In this document: piece after piece, positions 1-7,115 of the stretch
Layout: every line of letters begins with the position of its first letter
Numbering within the stretch: the stretch's first letter is position 1
Assembly (NCBI GenBank): GCA_041619575.1
Contig: JBFKDP010000130.1
Coordinates: 1-10,073 of the forward strand
DNA from: Litorivivens sp041619575
Lineage (GTDB): Bacteria; Pseudomonadota; Gammaproteobacteria; Pseudomonadales; Spongiibacteraceae
Direction of reading: 5' to 3'
Length of the DNA stretch: 10,073 bases
Program-made: the position numbers and the translations under genes
The notes under the pieces: generated by a model
What the model was told of the DNA's origin: nothing
The model's input: the letters and a program-made list of their open reading frames with translations, nothing else
Databases searched by the model: none

Positions 1-1970
1 ACTCCCTGAACCTGCTTACCCTGCTGGCGCTGGTCCTCGCCATTGGTCTGGTCGTGGATGACGGCATTGTCGTTCTGGAAAATATTCACCGCCGCATGGC
101 CGAAGGCGAATCACCGTTGGTGGCCGCCTATCGCGGCAGCCGTCAGGTCGGCTTCGCGGTCGTTGCCACCACACTGGTACTGATAGCCGTCTTTGTACCC
201 ATCACCTTTCTACAGGACGACGTAGGGCGACTGTTTGGTGAATTTTCAATCGCCATGGCAACGGCCGTCGGCTTTTCCAGCCTCGTGGCTCTGACACTCT
301 CGCCGGTGATCTGTGCAAAATTATTGAAAGCCGACAAGCTCGACAAGAAGCCCCGCGCCAGCGAGCTGACAGACAAGGCCTTTTCGGCCTTGCAGCACAC
401 CTACCAGTCAGCGCTGGCACGCGCACTGCACGCGCCCGTGATCACCATACTTGTGGTTATTGCTGCCTTGAGTGTGTGTGGCTATCTGTTCAAGCAGCTG
501 CCGCAAGAGTTCGCCCCGAAAGAGGACCGCGGCGTTTTCTTTATGGTTATAAAAGGGCCCGAGGGTGCCTCCTTTGACTACACCAGAGAGCGCACCCTGC
601 AGATAGAAGAACGTCTGATGCCGCTGGTGGAATCAGGCGAAGTTCAACGCCTGCTGCTGCGTGCACCTCAGGGTTTTAACAGCGGCGAGAATTACAACGG
701 CGCCATGTCCGTCATTGTACTGTCACCTTGGGAATCCGGGCGCCGCAATGGCTGGGACATTATGCAGGATGTGCGGCAACGGGTTGCCGACGTCAGCGGC
801 GTGGTCGCGTTTCCCATCATGCCGCAGGCACTGGGCGGTCACGCCAGCCAATCCGTGCAGTTTGTGATTGGCGGTAGCGACTATGAGGAACTGGCGCGCT
901 GGCGCGATCGCATCATGGCCGAAGCTGCCGACAACGAGGGACTGATTGGCCTGGACAGTGACTACGAAGAAAGCAAACCCCAGCTGCGGGTATCCGTCGA
1001 GACTGAGCGTGCAGCTGCGCTGGGCGTCCAGCTGGTCGATATCAACCGCACATTGGAAACGCTGCTGGGTTCGCGCCGCGTTACCACCTTTATGCGTGAT
1101 GGCGAGGAGTACGACGTCATTCTCGAAGGTGAGCCAAGCGCGCAGCGCTCACCGGGCGACCTGAATAATATTTACGTGCGCTCAGCAACAACCAACCAGC
1201 TGATCCCACTGGCAAACCTGGTCACCCTCGAAGACGGCGCCGATGCCTCCACCCTGAATCGCTACAACCGTATGCGCGCAATCACTATATCGGCTGGGCT
1301 GTCGGATAACTATTCGCTGGGCGAGGCGCTGAGCTACCTGGAAGACCTGACGCGTTCGGTCGCGCCTGAGGCCGTTATCGATTACAAAGGCGAGTCGCTG
1401 AACCTGAAGGAAAGCGCGGGCGATATCTACTTTATCTTCGCCCTGTCCCTGCTGGTGGTCTTTTTGGTTATGGCCGCCCAATTTGAAAGTTTTGTATTGC
1501 CTTTTGTGATTATGCTGACGGTGCCACTGGCCATTGCCGGCGCACTTTTCGGCCTCTACTTTAGCGGCCAAAGCATCAATATCTACAGTCAGGTTGCGCT
1601 GATTATGCTGGTGGGACTCGCGACCAAAAATGGCATTCTCATTGTAGAATTTGCCAATCAGCTGCGTGACGAAGGGCTGGACTTTGAACAAGCCCTGCTG
1701 GCGGCGGCTGGCCAACGCTTGCGGCCCATCCTGATGACCTCCATCACCACCGTGATGGGTGCCATCCCGTTACTGCTCGCAAGCGGGGCCGGCAGCGAGG
1801 CCAGGATTGTCATCGGCATCGTCGTGGCGTCCGGCGTCAGCGTGGCCACCTTCCTGACGTTGCTCGTCGTCCCGCTGGCCTACCATCTACTGGCGCGCAA
1901 CACGGGCACACCCCAGACCGTTACCCGTCAGCTCGATACTGAACTGGCTCGCAGCGAGGCGGTCGACTAA
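1..1970 (+). CDS. RND (HAE1/AcrB-type) multidrug efflux permease, 5'-truncated by window edge
   Basis: Inner-membrane pump subunit of a tripartite proton-driven efflux system; the periplasmic adaptor and outer-membrane channel are not in view. The reading frame is open from base 3, so the start codon lies upstream; 655 residues are visible against roughly 1030 for the family. The visible part begins in TM4 with the motif LVVDDGIVVLENIHRR, whose Asp pair (codons at 57-62) matches the AcrB D407/D408 proton relay. A large periplasmic porter/docking domain follows, with QLPQEFAPKEDRG just after the central helix. TM8-TM12 then follow with MAAQFESF and GLATKNGILIVEFAN; the Lys codon at 1626-1628 corresponds to AcrB K940. 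All three relay residues are present, so the pump looks functional. The stop TAA at 1968-1970 lies 6 bp from the stop of the convergent SRPBCC gene, with no hairpin between. The substrate cannot be read from this sequence. Confidence 0.95.
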   Translation, partial: SLNLLTLLALVLAIGLVVDDGIVVLENIHRRMAEGESPLVAAYRGSRQVGFAVVATTLVLIAVFVPITFLQDDVGRLFGEFSIAMATAVGFSSLVALTLSPVICAKLLKADKLDKKPRASELTDKAFSALQHTYQSALARALHAPVITILVVIAALSVCGYLFKQLPQEFAPKEDRGVFFMVIKGPEGASFDYTRERTLQIEERLMPLVESGEVQRLLLRAPQGFNSGENYNGAMSVIVLSPWESGRRNGWDIMQDVRQRVADVSGVVAFPIMPQALGGHASQSVQFVIGGSDYEELARWRDRIMAEAADNEGLIGLDSDYEESKPQLRVSVETERAAALGVQLVDINRTLETLLGSRRVTTFMRDGEEYDVILEGEPSAQRSPGDLNNIYVRSATTNQLIPLANLVTLEDGADASTLNRYNRMRAITISAGLSDNYSLGEALSYLEDLTRSVAPEAVIDYKGESLNLKESAGDIYFIFALSLLVVFLVMAAQFESFVLPFVIMLTVPLAIAGALFGLYFSGQSINIYSQVALIMLVGLATKNGILIVEFANQLRDEGLDFEQALLAAAGQRLRPILMTSITTVMGAIPLLLASGAGSEARIVIGIVVASGVSVATFLTLLVVPLAYHLLARNTGTPQTVTRQLDTELARSEAVD

Positions 1971-1976
1971 GGCAGC

Positions 1977-2423
1977 TCACGTCGAGCGTGCCAGCATCTC
2001 GGCGCGCTCGGCAATAGCCTGACTCATCTGCCGAAATCCGCGCCGCAGCTGGCGAGTCAGCAATAGACCCACGACCGGTGCAAACCAGCCACTCAATTCA
2101 AATAAAGATTGATAACGGGTGCCGCCTTCCACGGGCGTCAATTGGTGGGAGCGATAGCTGCGCAGTGCACCCATAGGATCACCTTTAACGCCGTAGCTGA
2201 GCAATTTTTCCGGCTCGTGCTCATAGATAACTTCCGTTTGCGGCTGGGCAAAAAAAGGCAAGACCCTGACCCGCATCACAATGGGCTCGCCCACCGCCAG
2301 GGTAGATTCGGACTGCACCACGAAGGGGTTCCACTGGGGATAGGCCGCCTGGTCGGTAAGGACTCGCCACACCACCGCTGGCGGTGCATCGATATCATGC
2401 TCAAATTCTATCTTGATCGACAT
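1977..2423 (-). CDS. SRPBCC-fold (polyketide cyclase/dehydrase-like) protein
   Basis: A 148-residue protein of the START/Bet v1-like SRPBCC fold, which forms a deep hydrophobic cavity for lipids or small aromatic molecules. Recognition rests on the opening strand and helix, IDAPPAVVWRVLTDQAAYPQWNPF (residues 11-34 overall, key residues W19, D24, W31, N32 and P33). Further support comes from the beta-rich middle (about 48-110), the GGTRYQS strand, and the long C-terminal helix (about 117-146) that closes the cavity. No signal peptide is seen; the helix contains a short hydrophobic stretch, APVVGLLL. I chose the ATG at 2423 because AGGGAG lies 9 bp upstream and family members start just before this strand. 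The 12-residue extension to a TTG at 2459 would run into the repeat array. The gene is divergent from the MEST-like hydrolase gene. The ligand is unknown; a chaperone or lipid-binding role is as likely as an enzymatic one. Confidence 0.85.
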   Translation of the reverse strand: MSIKIEFEHDIDAPPAVVWRVLTDQAAYPQWNPFVVQSESTLAVGEPIVMRVRVLPFFAQPQTEVIYEHEPEKLLSYGVKGDPMGALRSYRSHQLTPVEGGTRYQSLFELSGWFAPVVGLLLTRQLRRGFRQMSQAIAERAEMLARST

Positions 2424-2432
2424 GGCGCTGGA

Positions 2433-2438
2433 CTCCCT
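2433..2438 (-). promoter_or_regulatory. Ribosome binding site deciding the SRPBCC start
   Basis: On the minus strand AGGGAG sits 9 bp before the ATG at 2421-2423. The longer alternative at 2459 uses TTG and has no purine-rich site before it, so this Shine-Dalgarno sequence favours the 148-residue product. Confidence 0.6.
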
Positions 2439-2446
2439 GATAGCGA

Positions 2447-2502
2447 CACTTTCACGCAACCTCTTTTACAAAGGCACTTTCACACAAGCACTGTCACACA
2501 AG
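2447..2502. repeat. Four tandem 14-bp repeats (iteron-like) between divergent genes
   Basis: Four contiguous units of exactly 14 bp begin at 2447, 2461, 2475 and 2489. The third unit reads CACTTTCACACAAG. The fourth differs from it at one position, the first at two and the second at four. A possible fifth, degenerate unit (9 of 14 matches) starts at 2503. The longest exact duplication is TCACACAAGCAC at 2480-2491 and 2494-2505. The array lies 24 bp upstream of the SRPBCC start and about 100 bp upstream of the hydrolase start, where a regulator of both genes would bind. No replication gene or AT-rich melting region accompanies it, so an origin is unlikely. A neutral slippage repeat remains possible. 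Confidence 0.75.
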
Positions 2503-2604
2503 CACCTTTAAACTGGTACTGTGCATTTGCCCGCAATTTTGCCATAGTTAGCGCCGTATCGAGCACAACACCTATTAATCGTTATACAGCCATGAGCGAA
2601 AACC

Positions 2605-3495
2605 GTGAGCGCCTTACTACAGACATCCATCACTGACTGGAGAGATAGCGGCAGTTATTTCACCTTCGGCGAGCACACCATCTTCTACCGCGACAGCGGT
2701 GAATCCGACAAACCCTGCCTATTGCTAATACACGGCTTTCCCACCTCAAGCTGGGACTGGTTAAAGATATGGCCTCTCCTCGCAGATCACTACCGACTGG
2801 TGGCGCTGGATATGCTGGGTTTTGGCTTTAGTGACAAGCCTGTTGCCCACACCTACAGCATTCACGAGCAGGCCGATATCGTCGAGGCTCTGGTCGACGA
2901 ACTCAAGCTCGACCGTTTCCATGTCCTCGCCCATGACTACGGCGACACAGTCGCCCAGGAACTGCTCTATCGACAGAATGTGGGCAAGGGTTGCGGGCAC
3001 TGGCTGTCCGTCTGCCTGCTAAACGGCGGCCTCTTTCCCGAGACTCACCGCGCTAGACTGGTGCAGAAACTACTGGAAGGCCCGCTGGGCTCGTTTATTG
3101 CCAAACTCTTTGGCAAGAGTCAGTTTGAACGCAGCTTTACCGCTATATTCGGCCCGGCTTCGCGCCCCAGCCAAAGCGAGCTGGACGGCTTCTGGCAGTT
3201 GATGTGTCTGCGCCACGGCAATCAACTGCTGCACAAACTGATTCACTACATGGCTGATCGCCGCCAGCACCGCGAACGCTGGCTGCTGTCATTGCGAGAC
3301 AGCTGCGTACCGGTGATGCTGATTAATGGCAGTGCCGATCCGGTCTCCGGTGCCCATATGGTCACACGCTACCGTGAGTTGGTGCGCCCCGGCGATACTA
3401 TTATCGAACTACCGGAAATTGGTCACTATCCTCAGGTTGAAGCGCCAAGCGCTGTGGCCTCGGCCTATCACGAGTTTTTGCAGGAGCAAACGTAA
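2605..3495 (+). CDS. MEST/PEG1-like alpha/beta hydrolase (Asp-nucleophile type)
   Basis: A cytoplasmic 296-residue alpha/beta hydrolase with no signal peptide. The oxyanion-loop segment HGFPTSSWDW is at 43-52, LDMLGFGFSDKP at 68-79, and the nucleophile elbow AHDYGDTVAQELLYR at 109-123. The nucleophile is therefore D111, as in haloalkane dehalogenases and epoxide hydrolases, rather than Ser. The likely acid is D245 (NGSADPV) and the catalytic base H274 (IGHYPQ). The whole chain, including the cap (NGGLFPETHR at 140-149, FGPASRPSQSEL at 182-193), resembles vertebrate MEST (mesoderm-specific transcript) as I recall it, more than classic dehalogenases. The start is the GTG at 2605: an in-frame stop lies at 2593-2595 and no other usable start precedes the conserved region. 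The Shine-Dalgarno is weak. The next gene begins 20 bp after the stop, implying an operon. The substrate is unknown; ester, epoxide or halide hydrolysis are all possible. Confidence 0.9.
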   Translation: MSALLQTSITDWRDSGSYFTFGEHTIFYRDSGESDKPCLLLIHGFPTSSWDWLKIWPLLADHYRLVALDMLGFGFSDKPVAHTYSIHEQADIVEALVDELKLDRFHVLAHDYGDTVAQELLYRQNVGKGCGHWLSVCLLNGGLFPETHRARLVQKLLEGPLGSFIAKLFGKSQFERSFTAIFGPASRPSQSELDGFWQLMCLRHGNQLLHKLIHYMADRRQHRERWLLSLRDSCVPVMLINGSADPVSGAHMVTRYRELVRPGDTIIELPEIGHYPQVEAPSAVASAYHEFLQEQT

Positions 3496-3515
3496 CATTC
3501 CAGGGAGCCGCAACA

Positions 3516-4667
3516 ATGAACTTCCACTTTGAAACATGTCGTCGAATTGTTTTTGAATCTGGTGCCAGCGCACAACTACCTCAGCTGTGCCGTGAACTGT
3601 CGCTATCACGACTGCTGCTGGTTACGGATCCCGGCCTGCAAAAAACAGGTATCGTCGAGCGGCTTGTCGATTTGCTGGAAGCAGATGGCCTGTCTGTCAC
3701 CGTCTACGCAGATGTACAGGCGGACCCGCCAGAGTCAGTGGTGCTGGCGGCTGCCGACACGGCGAGAGAGGCCGACATAGAGGGAGTCATTGGTCTGGGC
3801 GGCGGCAGCTCAATGGATGTCGCCAAGCTAATCGCCGCATTGACGCCTTCCACCCAAAGCCTGGCGGAGATGTATGGGCAGGGGAATATCACAGGCGGTC
3901 GGCTGCCTCTGATTCAAGTGCCAACAACTGCGGGCACCGGCTCTGAAGTAACCCCCATTGCCATCGTTACCACCGGCGAGACCACCAAGATGGGTGTCGT
4001 ATCGCCGCAACTGCTGCCCGATGTCGCCCTGCTTGACCCGGAGTTGACCCGTGGCCTGCCACCAGCCGTCACGGCAGCGACAGGCATCGACGCCATGGTG
4101 CACGCCATTGAAGCCTACACCTCAAAGCTTAAGAAAAACCCCTACTCCGATATGCTGGCACGTCAGGCCCTGACCCTTATGGCAGCCAACCTGCACACCG
4201 CCATCGAACAAGGCGACAATCTGCGGGCGCGCAGCAATATGCTGCTCGGTGCCTGCCTTGCAGGGCAAGCCTTTGCCAATGCCCCCGTTGCTGCTGTGCA
4301 CGCCCTCGCCTACCCATTGGGCGGCCACTACCATATCCCCCACGGCCTGAGTAATTCGCTGGTCTTGCCCTCGGTGCTAAAGTTTAACGCCAGCCAGGCT
4401 GCAAACCTTTACGCAGAGCTACTACCCTGCCTGCAGCCGGGCAATCACCTGTTATCGCCGACAAAAGCCTGCGATCAATTTATTGTAACGATGGAAAACA
4501 TTATCGCGCGCGCTCCTCTCCCCAAAACGCTAAAAGAGGCAAAAGTACCCGAGACAGACCTGCCGATGCTGGCCAAGGACGCCATGCTGCAGCAGCGTCT
4601 GCTGGTCAATAATCCGCGAGAGGTGCACGAGCATGATGCACTGGCAATCTACCGAGCGGCGTTTTAG
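3516..4667 (+). CDS. Iron-containing (group III) alcohol dehydrogenase
   Basis: NAD(P)-dependent, metal-activated oxidation of an alcohol to an aldehyde or ketone, or the reverse. The protein is 383 residues, the usual length. The N-terminal nucleotide-binding domain carries GGGSSMDVAK at 95-104 and PTTAGTGSEVTP at 136-147. The helical metal domain supplies the expected four ligands: D192 and H196 (GIDAMVHAIEAY), H262 (VHALAYPLGG) and H276 (HYHIPHG). The start is secure: AGGGAG at 3502-3507 lies 8 bp before the ATG. The gene follows the MEST-like hydrolase gene by 20 bp and ends 11 bp before a strong terminator, so the two form a short operon. This suggests, by inference only, that the dehydrogenase handles an alcohol released by the hydrolase. 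Relatives include FucO, YiaY and 1,3-propanediol dehydrogenases; the substrate cannot be assigned from sequence. Confidence 0.95.
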   Translation: MNFHFETCRRIVFESGASAQLPQLCRELSLSRLLLVTDPGLQKTGIVERLVDLLEADGLSVTVYADVQADPPESVVLAAADTAREADIEGVIGLGGGSSMDVAKLIAALTPSTQSLAEMYGQGNITGGRLPLIQVPTTAGTGSEVTPIAIVTTGETTKMGVVSPQLLPDVALLDPELTRGLPPAVTAATGIDAMVHAIEAYTSKLKKNPYSDMLARQALTLMAANLHTAIEQGDNLRARSNMLLGACLAGQAFANAPVAAVHALAYPLGGHYHIPHGLSNSLVLPSVLKFNASQAANLYAELLPCLQPGNHLLSPTKACDQFIVTMENIIARAPLPKTLKEAKVPETDLPMLAKDAMLQQRLLVNNPREVHEHDALAIYRAAF

Positions 4668-4678
4668 GCCAACATAAA

Positions 4679-4701
4679 AAAACCCCCGATACGGGGGTTT
4701 T
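4679..4701. terminator. Bidirectional intrinsic terminator
   Basis: A perfect GC stem, CCCCCG pairing with CGGGGG around a 3-nt loop, is flanked by an A run on the left and a T run on the right. It ends the + operon (stop at 4667) with a TTTT tail. Read on the minus strand, about 20 bp after the stop of the large lipoprotein gene, it has a seven-T tail and is stronger. Confidence 0.9.
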
Positions 4702-4721
4702 CGAAAGCGAGGCTGACTGCT

Positions 4722-6992
4722 TTACAAGGCGTTGCCGGAGACTCGCTGGGCAATAACAATGCCTACGTAGTCTGGGGCGCTGGGGTCTGCAAACCGCAGC
4801 AATACGATACTGCCGCTTGCAGAGATGTAGCCCTGCAGCTCCGGTGCCTCAACCGGGTCTCCACTGATCAAACCGTTACTCACGCTGACAGGAATCGGCG
4901 ACAGTGCGCTACTGTCGGATTCGAGCCCGGGAATATCAATTTCTGATGCCCCCAACCTGACTACGCTCACGCAGTCTTCACTGCTGAAATCCAGCGTAGA
5001 ATTTTCACCGATGACAAATTCGCCCCTGCATCCCGAGGTCCCGTAGTCCGAACCCAGGTGGCTTGTAAACTCATAGGTCTGAAAGCTGTAGACATCACCG
5101 GCTGTTAAAGTGGTTGCATCCGCCACTGGCACAAACAATCCAACCCCTATTTCGCCTGCGACAGGTTCACCCGAACCCTGAGGGCAGACGACAGTATTAT
5201 CGTGGCTGGTCGAGTTCACACCATCCGAACATTCGACGCCGATCAACCCGAGAACCCCGAAAGCTCCTCCAGGCGCAGCAATCCCTTTGATACTCGTATT
5301 GGGTGAATCGGACGAGGTCACAGAGATACCGCCTCCCGCGCCACCGGTCAACGTCAGGCTATCAGTATTGTCTTCGTTGGTTGCCAGACCAACGCCGGTA
5401 CTACCCGTACCAAGCTGACGAAAGATACTGAAGCCATCTCCGATACCACCGCTGAAGGTGCCCGCATTCTGTGGGCTAACGCTTAGCCGCTCGTTGCGCA
5501 CAGACATACTCGCAAAGCCTGTTTTATCGCGAGTAATCGTAAGCGTTACGACCCCGATGTCCTGATTGAAATTAGTTGCCGCGAGCGTTGAGGCAGGCAG
5601 GCCAATCGCCAAGACGCTGTCTATAGAACGAAATCGCGGCGCTGAGAAGTCGGGCGAGGTATGGCTCTCTTCACTGGCTGCACCCGCACCTGCGACATCA
5701 TCAAAGTATTCGTAGGGCGCGCGAATGACACCGATACGTCCAAGCTTGTCGCCACCGAAATCCAGCGGCCGAAAGGTAAAACTGTTCCCAGAACTTACCT
5801 CCCACTGGAAGAATGTAGAGTCAAACTCGCTGCTCGGGGAATCGCTAACAAACAGGCTGCCGTTGCCATTCAGTTTAGCCGGGAGCGCAAACCCTTCTGG
5901 AGTGCCGTCAATTTCTGTGAAGAAATCTGTTACAGAACTGCCATCGTGACTCTGTATCACCTGGGCGGAAGACCCAATCACCGGCGTGCCGCTACCAAAT
6001 TGCAATTGACCCACGCCCTGGCTATTCAGGTTAATCGTAGTGGTGGCTACATCCAGAAAATCGTAGTATTCACCGAAGCCAAGTTGCTGGTCCACTTGCG
6101 CTTGCTCGTGGGTGCCAATCACCCCTTCACCAAAAAAGACAAAAGCATATTCACCGTTAACAACACTGATCGAATCCGAGTTTGGCTCGGGAGACTGATA
6201 CTCTGCAAATTGCTCATCCAGTGTGACACCAGCAACCTTGTTCACCTCGCCAATCAATTCTTCGATAGTTTTGTTACCCGCGTCACTCACCACCACATTA
6301 TTAGCCGCCAGAATTAATTCCCTCGCTTCGCCAATACTGATCGAATCGAGTCCGGAAGGACCGGCCTGAGAAAAACGGCGAACCAATAATTCAGTCAACG
6401 GGCTGACATTAAGCGTTGTATCAACGAGGGGGGCACGCAGCTGCACAGAACCACCAGAGCTCAATTCGAGGTGAACCTCAACGAGCAGGGCTGTATCCAG
6501 CAAGGCTTCGGGCAAAATCCCCGCCGCCGCCAGTGCGATCAGATCTATCGTATAGGTTCCATCCAGGCCGGCAGTCACGGCGTTATTAAAGTCAGCCAGC
6601 TGCGCTTCGCTGACAACCACTGGTGCGTAGTTGCCGCTTTGACGGTTGAATCGAAGCAGCCTGATTTCCTGCGCATTAACGCGCTCAAAATCGGCCAATT
6701 CTATCGCCTGCACTGAAGGCACCCAGTTGCTCAGGGCCAATAACAGGGATTCATGCCACTGTGCCCGAGAGTTCAGGGCGATAAATTTTGATGCCTGCGA
6801 CTTGGGCACCAGAATCGCACCCGACACCGTTGCGGCCGACACTGTCGTTTTCGTCAATATATCTGCTGGCGGAGTCGCACCAGTATCGCTACTGCTGCTG
6901 CCACCACTCCCCCCCAGACACCCTGCCATTAAGCCTGACAGTGCAAGCACAAAACACCGCCGACGCAACACAGATCCTCTCACTATCCACAT
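4722..6992 (-). CDS. Large predicted outer-membrane lipoprotein of unknown function
   Basis: A 756-residue protein I do not recognise. It starts with a lipoprotein signal peptide: basic RRR at 10-12, a hydrophobic core, and lipobox LMAGC with the acylated Cys at 25. The residue after Cys is Leu, not Asp, so outer-membrane sorting is expected. A Gly/Ser linker follows (26-37). Residues 50-260 mix beta strands and helices, including DGTYTIDL (144-151) and SPLTELLVRRF (197-207). From 270 onward the chain is Gly/Ser/Thr/Asp-rich and beta-like, as in extracellular proteins. Four further Cys form two close pairs (588/603 and 655/674), plausible disulfides. No catalytic motif or membrane anchor other than the lipid is visible. 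AGGGGGT 4 bp before the ATG supports the start. The gene follows the LuxR-type regulator by 123 bp on the same strand and ends at a strong terminator. It could be a surface adhesin, binding protein or structural component. Confidence 0.88.
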   Translation of the reverse strand: MWIVRGSVLRRRCFVLALSGLMAGCLGGSGGSSSSDTGATPPADILTKTTVSAATVSGAILVPKSQASKFIALNSRAQWHESLLLALSNWVPSVQAIELADFERVNAQEIRLLRFNRQSGNYAPVVVSEAQLADFNNAVTAGLDGTYTIDLIALAAAGILPEALLDTALLVEVHLELSSGGSVQLRAPLVDTTLNVSPLTELLVRRFSQAGPSGLDSISIGEARELILAANNVVVSDAGNKTIEELIGEVNKVAGVTLDEQFAEYQSPEPNSDSISVVNGEYAFVFFGEGVIGTHEQAQVDQQLGFGEYYDFLDVATTTINLNSQGVGQLQFGSGTPVIGSSAQVIQSHDGSSVTDFFTEIDGTPEGFALPAKLNGNGSLFVSDSPSSEFDSTFFQWEVSSGNSFTFRPLDFGGDKLGRIGVIRAPYEYFDDVAGAGAASEESHTSPDFSAPRFRSIDSVLAIGLPASTLAATNFNQDIGVVTLTITRDKTGFASMSVRNERLSVSPQNAGTFSGGIGDGFSIFRQLGTGSTGVGLATNEDNTDSLTLTGGAGGGISVTSSDSPNTSIKGIAAPGGAFGVLGLIGVECSDGVNSTSHDNTVVCPQGSGEPVAGEIGVGLFVPVADATTLTAGDVYSFQTYEFTSHLGSDYGTSGCRGEFVIGENSTLDFSSEDCVSVVRLGASEIDIPGLESDSSALSPIPVSVSNGLISGDPVEAPELQGYISASGSIVLLRFADPSAPDYVGIVIAQRVSGNAL

Positions 6993-7081
6993 GATTACCC
7001 CCTAACTCCCAAGTTCAGAGCGCCCCGGCTGGTGCCGGAGTCCGTCTGACAATCTTGAAATAGGCGATGGGGCCGGACATC

Positions 7082-7093
7082 TACCATTTGGTA
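7082..7093. promoter_or_regulatory. Inverted repeat, candidate operator upstream of the lipoprotein gene
   Basis: TACCA and TGGTA form a perfect 5-bp dyad around a 2-bp centre, about 90 bp upstream of the lipoprotein start and just past the stop of the LuxR-type gene. Regulators of this class bind short dyads, so this is a possible operator. A dyad this short also arises by chance. A second small hairpin (CCGGC/GCCGG, 7025-7038) lies in the same gap without a T tract. Confidence 0.3.
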
Positions 7094-7115
7094 TATGACG
7101 GTTAAATAAGCGAAC

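Noticed and set aside
1182..1715. 177-codon open frame on the minus strand inside the RND gene
   Set aside because: It is antisense to a strongly conserved RND region with all relay residues, has no family resemblance, and reflects codon bias of the real gene.
2447..2516. Tandem repeats as a CRISPR array or plasmid origin
   Set aside because: Units of 14 bp abut without spacers, and there are no cas genes, Rep protein or AT-rich melting region.
2109..2636. 175-codon plus-strand frame covering the SRPBCC gene and the divergent intergenic region
   Set aside because: It is mostly antisense to the SRPBCC gene, runs through the repeat array and has no recognisable family; only its last 14 codons are mentioned, as a short overlapping ORF.
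5661..6317. 218-codon open frame on the plus strand opposite the large lipoprotein gene
   Set aside because: The minus-strand frame has a lipobox signal, a ribosome site and a terminator; the plus frame has no such support and an unusual composition.
7025..7038. CCGGC/GCCGG hairpin as terminator of the LuxR-type gene
   Set aside because: The stem is only 5 bp and no T tract follows on the minus strand.
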